Part shown: positions 57,801-64,000 of the stretch, one piece after another
How the letters are laid out: the number at the start of each line of letters is the position of its first letter
Position numbering within the stretch: position 1 is the stretch's first letter
Assembly: GCF_001522545.3 (NCBI RefSeq)
Contig: NC_031770.1
Location: forward strand, 26,653,587-26,717,586
DNA: 64,000 nucleotides
DNA from: Parus major
Taxonomy: Eukaryota; Chordata; Aves; Passeriformes; Paridae
Direction of reading: 5' to 3'
Notes under the pieces: model-generated
What the model saw: only the letters and a program-made list of their open reading frames with translations
What the model was told of the DNA's origin: nothing
The model's database searches: none
Position numbers and translations under genes: made by a program

Positions 57801-60447
57801 TACTTCAACAGTTGTTTTTTTGCTGCTTCCCAACTTCTGTACGTTAATTTTATTCTTCAGGAAATTGTAATGCTATCAGTAAGTTTTGTTCCCCCTTTAA
57901 ATTAGAAAGGAGGAGGTAGATGACATCAGGGCTTCACATCACAGGTCCAAATCTTGCCCTGACAGTGAACGTCTTAAAGTTGCATCTACAACACACATGT
58001 GATTCATGGCTGATGAATTTTATAGTACAGACTTTTAATATTGGAACTGAAATTTGTGAAAACCCATAATTTCCCTTTCAGTTGAACATGTACAGCTGTT
58101 GCAAACACTACTGCATGCTGGTACCAAAAAATACCACATTTTTATTCTACAGTTTGAACGCGAAATAATTGTGGTTTCTCAGATCCCACTTTGAAGCAGC
58201 AGGTTTTTATAGCTGGCTGACTTTAATAAATGTAATTGTATATGCTCCAGCTGTGCAATGGGCACCATGAGTCACTGTCCATCCCTTGGGTTCAAACTGC
58301 TCTTACAGAGATGATTCTACAATACTTCTGAGTATCTTCTGCTACATTATTGGGAAGTCCCCTTCTGGTCAGACATGTTGTTGTGGCCAGACAACACAAC
58401 TATGTTGTGGCCATTTTAGATGTTTTCCTGGAGTTTGCATAGGCATATACTACATTGAAGGCTCCCAGGTCAGAGCTGGGAGCAGAGGAGCAGGCTGTCC
58501 CCAAGGAGCAGTGGCCTGGCCAGGGATGGGCATATATGGTGATCTCATCCCAGAGCATAGCAGACAAGAGCGTGTGGGCTACTGTGTTTGTTACCAGTGT
58601 CATCCTGGACCTTCTCCTGAGGGCACATGCTAGCCTGGGGAGCCTTCCACTGTTGCTGCTCACTGCCTTGTGCCTCTTTTCTCTGCTTCTTTTTGCTGTC
58701 ACTTCAGCATTTTTCTTAGTAGATTAATTTGCTATAAACATCAACCAAGAAATCCAGGAACTTGTCCACTTTGTCAGAAGTTTAAATGCTCTTGTATCAC
58801 ATTGTTATAAATCATACCAGGCTCTATGAATTCCTTTTCATCTGAAAAACTCAGATCAGTTTATTAAATAGCTCAGTGTTGTCTGGTGTGGCTGTAAAAA
58901 ATAAAGAAACTGAGGCAGAAAAGTGACATTCATGTCATCTTGCTGAGTGGACTGTAGAAGAGAGGTGGGTAAGGAGTTTACTCACTTCCAGCTCTCTTCA
59001 CAACAGCTTTTGCCATGCTGCAAATAAAGTTGAAATACTTAAATATTTTTAAAATACCTTTAAAATAATTAAAATAAATGCCTTCCTATTTCATACATTC
59101 CTGCCCACATAGCATATTTACATATTACATGTAGCTGGAAGGTATAATTAGAGATTCCTGTTCAGGCACCTGACTCATAACACCTTTAGCTTGCTACCAT
59201 AAATAGGCATGTTCAGCTGAGACTGCTCGTGATGTGGTGCCTCAGCCTGTGCATAGAAGGCAACCTCTGCTACTGATCTCTAGGGCAGATTTCAAAATCA
59301 GACTTCTTTTCCATAGCAAAAGGCCGTTTGACTCATTCCTATAAGATGTTTGCACAGGCTTTGGCCGTGAGCCTGGTCCTCAGCCTACTGCTGGTCTCAT
59401 CAGGTGGGGTGAAGGTTGCCTTCAAGTCAAAGCAGCCATGAGACATCCTCTAAGTGAAGTGTCGTGAGACACAGGGGATCTGTCTGTGTCAGCTTTTCTG
59501 GAGGCCAGCTACTCGTGGTCTGCTCTGAGAGGTGCTTGGTGGCAAAGCACTGGCTCTTTGCGTATCAACTAGCCATACTGAGAAATCAGGCACTTGGGTA
59601 TGATTTCTTTATGTGCTGAGCATGCAGGAGATGGGGAGAGAGCTGTTTGAAGGTGGCTCAAGGAGCTGGGTCTGTAAATGCACTCTGTAGTGCTACTACT
59701 GCCTGTAGTTTGAACTTACAAATACAGGACTTTGTCCAAGAAATGTCTAATCTCCCTTGCCTAAGATGGGAACATGGCTGAGGTGCTGTGTGGGTTATCT
59801 GATACTTTGGGAGGTCTTTGATTGTTATGTGTGTATTTTACCAACTGAGTGGGATGGCTTTCCAGCAGGATCAGACTTGGGTAAATCCACTGTGCAGCCA
59901 TGAGCAATATCCGGAGTAAGACTTACCAAAAATTTTAGAATACCCTTAGCAGTAGCAGGTTACATGGACTATAGCATATATGTACCCTGGATTTCCAGTT
60001 TCCTAGTAAGCCTGAGTGGATTTATTGTATAGGGGTTTCAGTCACTCCTGGACACACCCTGAGGTCCTGGGAAAACATGGAACAATAGCTCTGAGTGGGA
60101 AAAAGACACACTCAGCATTCTCTAGAAAAAATTATAGCTGGCCCATAAGTCGACTCCTGCATCTGCATTAGTTACAATGCCAGTCCCATACACTTTTCTG
60201 GATGGTGTGAAATTGTATAGTTCAAGAAATCTGATCCAGTCCGTAAAGAAATGTTTACTGTGGACTCTTAAGAGATTATCAGCAGTCCTGGAAGGTTGCT
60301 GAGCTTGATGTCTCTCAATTGACAGAATGAATCCACATAGGATGCAGAACAGGATGTGGTTTCTCAAGCAGAACAGTGATATTCTTGAAGGAGCTACAGG
60401 CAGAGGGAATCTTAATTTTAGTTATCGAACACAGAAACATTTATCTG
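54801..60447. other. Intergenic DNA, no gene seen
   Basis: Mixed AT-rich and moderately GC-rich DNA. Open frames of up to about 120 codons (for example 56731-57093 on - and 58286-58633 on +) lack motifs and splice context. No repeat family was recognised with confidence. Confidence 0.45.
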
Positions 60448-61971
60448 TGTTGTGGTTTTAAAGAAGTAACTAAAAAAATTACTAGAAAACTTACTTATTT
60501 CTTGCTATGAGATATGGATTAGAACAAGAACAAAACAGGCGTAAAACTTAAAAGGAATAAAGGAAGTTTATTAACAAACTACAAGAATAACAAAACCAGA
60601 ATAAAACTTCCAGAAAACCCCTTTTTCTCTCACTACACAACCATTCTCTTGTTTACATGACAACATAGAGACAAAAAACTTTGGAACTTTGGTGTTTAAA
60701 ACAGTCCCAATTCTTGCTAGAGTCTTTTCATTGGTCTTTGTAGAGAAACAGAAGTCTTCTTCTGCTAATCTATGGAGTTTCTCACAAGAAAACTATTTTT
60801 GTTATAGCTTTCTACTTTTCTGATGCCAGCTGCCCGGAAATCCTGTCATCATTTCACTCCTCCCATTTCACATCACTCTGAGGTGTGTATGGGTCAATGA
60901 GTCTAGGGATGTCATTTTTAAGGATGAGTTATTCAAAGGCAAAAGTTCTCTTCATCTGTCTCTGTGAGCTTCCCTGGAAACAAATTTTCTCTTTGCTTCA
61001 AGCAACCCCAAATCTTTGACTATTACTTCTTCCCCTCTGTTCCAGCACCTCACTGTATCACAACTACTTTACTTTTTGCTCAAAATTCACACTTTGNNNN
61101 NNNNNNNNNNNNNNNNNNNNNNNNNNNNNNNNNNNNNNNNNNNNNNNNNNNNNNNNNNNNNNNNNNNNNNNNNNNNNNNNNNNNNNNNNNNNNNNNNNNN
61201 NNNNNNNNNNNNNNNNNNNNNNNNNNNNNNNNNNNNNNNNNNNNNNNNNNNNNNNNNNNNNNNNNNNNNNNNNNNNNNNNNNNNNNNNNNNNNNNNNNNN
61301 NNNNNNNNNNNNNNNNNNNNNNNNNNNNNNNNNNNNNNNNNNNNNNNNNNNNNNNNNNNNNNNNNNNNNNNNNNNNNNNNNNNNNNNNNNNNNNNNNNNN
61401 NNNNNNNNNNNNNNNNNNNNNNNNNNNNNNNNNNNNNNNNNNNNNNNNNNNNNNNNNNNNNNNNNNNNNNNNNNNNNNNNNNNNNNNNNNNNNNNNNNNN
61501 NNNNNNNNNNNNNNNNNNNNNNNNNNNNNNNNNNNNNNNNNNNNNNNNNNNNNNNNNNNNNNNNNNNNNNNNNNNNNNNNNNNNNNNNNNNNNNNNNNNN
61601 NNNNNNNNNNNNNNNNNNNNNNNNNNNNNNNNNNNNNNNNNNNNNNNNNNNNNNNNNNNNNNNNNNNNNNNNNNNNNNNNNNNNNNNNNNNNNNNNNNNN
61701 NNNNNNNNNNNNNNNNNNNNNNNNNNNNNNNNNNNNNNNNNNNNNNNNNNNNNNNNNNNNNNNNNNNNNNNNNNNNNNNNNNNNNNNNNNNNNNNNNNNN
61801 NNNNNNNNNNNNNNNNTGTTCACAGGTTGATCTCACTTTTCAATGGTTAAAACTGCTGTCAATTCTTAGAAATGGCCAGCTGTTGGCCAGGAGAAAAACT
61901 CCCATCAGCCTCCAGTGGTTTTAACTTCCTTAGGTGTTTCTCTTTGTTTTCTTAAATGCCAGTCTATCATA
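60448..61971 (-). repeat. 1.52-kb LTR, copy B, solo, with target duplication; contains the assembly gap
   Basis: This is the inverse-strand counterpart of 23781-25303. On the - strand it ends AAAACCACAACA (complement of 60448-60459) and starts TATGATAGACTGGCATTT (complement of 61954-61971). Both outer flanks carry ATCTG (60443-60447 and 61972-61976), a perfect 5-bp target duplication, which shows a solo LTR. Sequence on both sides of the N run aligns to copy A in the right order, so the gap lies wholly inside this LTR. The first base pair of the terminus, TA instead of TG, is a point change. Confidence 0.75.
61097..61816. other. Assembly gap, 720 N
   Basis: A run of N. Open frames that cross it are artefacts. 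Flanking alignment to LTR copy A implies that the missing DNA is LTR sequence of about this size. Confidence 0.99.
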
Positions 61972-63138
61972 ATCTGCTTATGTAACTCTTAGAAGGGAAG
62001 AAGAACATGGTCATTCTGTGCAGTCCTTTGTTGAAGCATTGAATAACTCAAGTCGTCCTTCAAATAGCTAAGTGGCACTAAGTGGCACCTGGAAAAATTA
62101 AGTACTAGGGAGTCTTTACACACACAAATGGCTTGACCTTGTATCACAGTCTCCAAACCTGCACATGGAAGTCAAGGGATTTCTCTTAACATTAGAATGG
62201 TATTTGTTGGGTCTCAAATAATGGGTTTTTGCAATTAGCAATCTATGCAATGAATGATATAATAAAATTTTGTTTAGCAAAAACAGCTGCCAACATTTAA
62301 AAATATCTACCAAATCTTCTTCCCATTAAAACAGTCTTGTTAAAGTTGTCTGTTCCAAACAGAACAATATTTTACTGTTCTTGGTTATGTGGTTTTCCTC
62401 CTCAGATTTCCATGAAAGTATGTGTTTCACAAAGCATATCAAAGTTGTCTTGTAGGCAAAAACATATAATCATCAAGCGTGTAATTTTGTTGAAGTCCCC
62501 TCAAAATGGCTAGCCATGCTGCCTGAACCATTCAGAGATATAAGAGGAAAAAAAGGATTTTGCAGACACTCCAAACCTGGGTGCGTGGAAGAGCTTAGAT
62601 GAGCCTGTGGCTCTGCAGTCACCCATCAGGAAGTCACCCAAATGCTTTTTATGTTGCATTTTCTTCATTTGGGAGGCAACTACTGTGTAAAGGTTATGGG
62701 TTCTACTAATGAAAAATGTAATACACGGTCCATGTGTGGCTGGGTTGGCCCATACCTGTTCCAGCCATACCTGCTGTTGTGATGCATAATCCTGGCTCCT
62801 GCTCCTAGGAAGAGCATCCTGCAGCACTGCAGGTGGGAAGATTCCCCCTTGCACTGGCTCCCCATTGAGCTTTTTCTTTTTAATGCAGCCAATGCACTTA
62901 AGGTGAGGACAAGCTCACTTCTTCCTTGCCTGGTTGTTCAGGATGAATTGTTAACAAAGCACTTGAGTGACAAACCAAGATTGTTTGTTGAGTGCCTTTT
63001 GCAGTCTGCATGGACACTCTACCTTCTGCAGGAGGTATTATTTCCTTCTCCCATGGAACTAAAGCCCCACAAATTCCCTCTGCTCTGCACCATGCTTTAA
63101 CCAGGCCTGAAGCATGTATATAATAATACACAGATCTA

Positions 63139-63182
<44 letters not shown>

Positions 63183-64000
63183 CATCTATCCTGAAGTATA
63201 TAATCTATATATAGATATAGAACTTCTGTATATGTATATAAGTTCTGTGCTGCTCCTGCTTTATGGGTGAGGAAAGGGGATAGTGTACGTATCCTGAACA
63301 AAGAACTTAACTTTTCCTTGTACTCTCCTTTGTAGCCTAGCAAGTCTTTTGGTGAGAAGAATTATAATCCTTCTCCTAGCAGCACTTCATGAACTGAAAT
63401 CATTCTCTAGGATGATGATGACATGCCAGTTCTTGGTATACGGACATGAGTCCTGAGATCCCACACGTGGATACACAAAAGGACTGCATAGAGTGCTGAA
63501 GATTGGGAAGATACCCTTGTGGGAAAGGTGGGACCTTTTTTTTTTCCTAATGGTTGCTTTGAGTGATTCCTCCATAGATCTTTTTCCTTGTCTTGAAACA
63601 GTTTCCTTGATGTGCTGGGCTTTATATCCTTGAAGGAATAGCATGGTCTAAGTGGAAGTTGGTTAGCTTTGTCCTTTTTCCACAAGATAGGACTGCAAAA
63701 TTACTGAAATGTTGCAACTATCAATCAGGTGAGTGCTTTCATTGTAAACCTGTAAATCCTCTTAATCCCTATTTGTACGAGATGAATGGGAGCCTGCAGC
63801 CCACCTACTCATGTCACTCCCATTCATGCCAAAGACACAACAGCAAATACTGATTTCTCCCTATTTAATGCAAGAGCATTTATCTGCCAGTGTCCAAACT
63901 GCATTTCCATGACATAAGAATTGTCTGGATAATTAACTAATACAGTTAAAACACATCAGTTTGAGCAGATGTTCTTGTCTTTGCTTTTAACATGAATGGC
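61972..64000. other. Intergenic DNA, no gene seen
   Basis: AT-rich DNA with short open frames. A stretch at 62510-62900 is open on both strands for about 65-115 codons, with no recognised family. Confidence 0.4.
63135..63190. repeat. (TCTA)n microsatellite
   Basis: About 12-13 units of TCTA with one TCCA interruption near the right end, followed by further AT/TA-rich palindromic sequence. It is likely length-polymorphic. Confidence 0.95.

Noticed and set aside
61080..61924. Long open frames across the N run
   Set aside because: They are artefacts of unknown bases; the translated residues are all X.
62849..63100. Frame starting with a HWLPIE phrase, like that in some LINE reverse transcriptase C-terminal regions
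   Set aside because: Only six residues agree and no neighbouring reverse transcriptase motif is present; too weak to call.

Overview
This window looks like bird nuclear DNA, probably a songbird, taken from a draft assembly. The evidence is CR1 LINE fragments on both strands, several endogenous retrovirus (ERV) long terminal repeats, AT-rich introns, one sharp CpG island and a run of N at 61097-61816. No bacterial-type operons, tRNA, rRNA or CRISPR arrays were seen. The only intact protein-coding gene I can support is SOCS5, on the + strand.

SOCS5 layout. A CpG-island promoter at about 12190-13300 holds stacked CCAAT, Sp1, YY1 and E-box/AP-1 motifs. It is followed by a candidate non-coding first exon ending near 12836-12840, then an intron of about 28.8 kb. 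A 3' exon starts at 41634 and carries the whole coding sequence (41646-43253, 535 residues: long N-terminal region, SH2 domain, SOCS box). The 3' UTR has poly(A) signals at 44510 and 44595 and a possible distal one at 45966. The exon 1 position and splice pair are inferred. The coding exon is certain.

Upstream block (1-12150). A decayed class II-like provirus lies on the - strand at 978-5914. It has two matching LTRs of about 330 bp, a near-perfect tRNA-Trp primer-binding site and broken pol pieces, with the integrase active site and RNase H damaged or missing. Inside it are further promoter-like or LTR-like segments. A GC-rich block at 4400-5070 with CRE, ETS and NRF1-like motifs and + strand reading frames is either old gag or captured host promoter/exon DNA. 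Further right are two antisense CR1 copies, a (TA)21 tract and a 667-bp LTR-like element.

Intron and downstream. The intron holds a sense CR1 3' end, a 1.52-kb LTR with a tRNA-Gly primer-binding site (23781-25326), a 622-bp solo LTR with a 5-bp target duplication 1.1 kb before the coding exon (39947-40568), small tandem repeats, and two unexplained - strand open frames (13590-13973 and 34582-35061). Beyond SOCS5 the DNA is mostly featureless to 54.6 kb, where there is a CR1 remnant. A second copy of the 1.52-kb LTR family (60448-61971) surrounds the N gap and has an ATCTG target duplication. A TCTA microsatellite lies at 63135-63190.

I found no convincing new biological system. The most interesting leads are the GC-rich block inside the provirus, the two-copy 1.5-kb LTR family with its tRNA-Gly primer site, the solo LTR next to the SOCS5 coding exon, and the two unexplained open frames.
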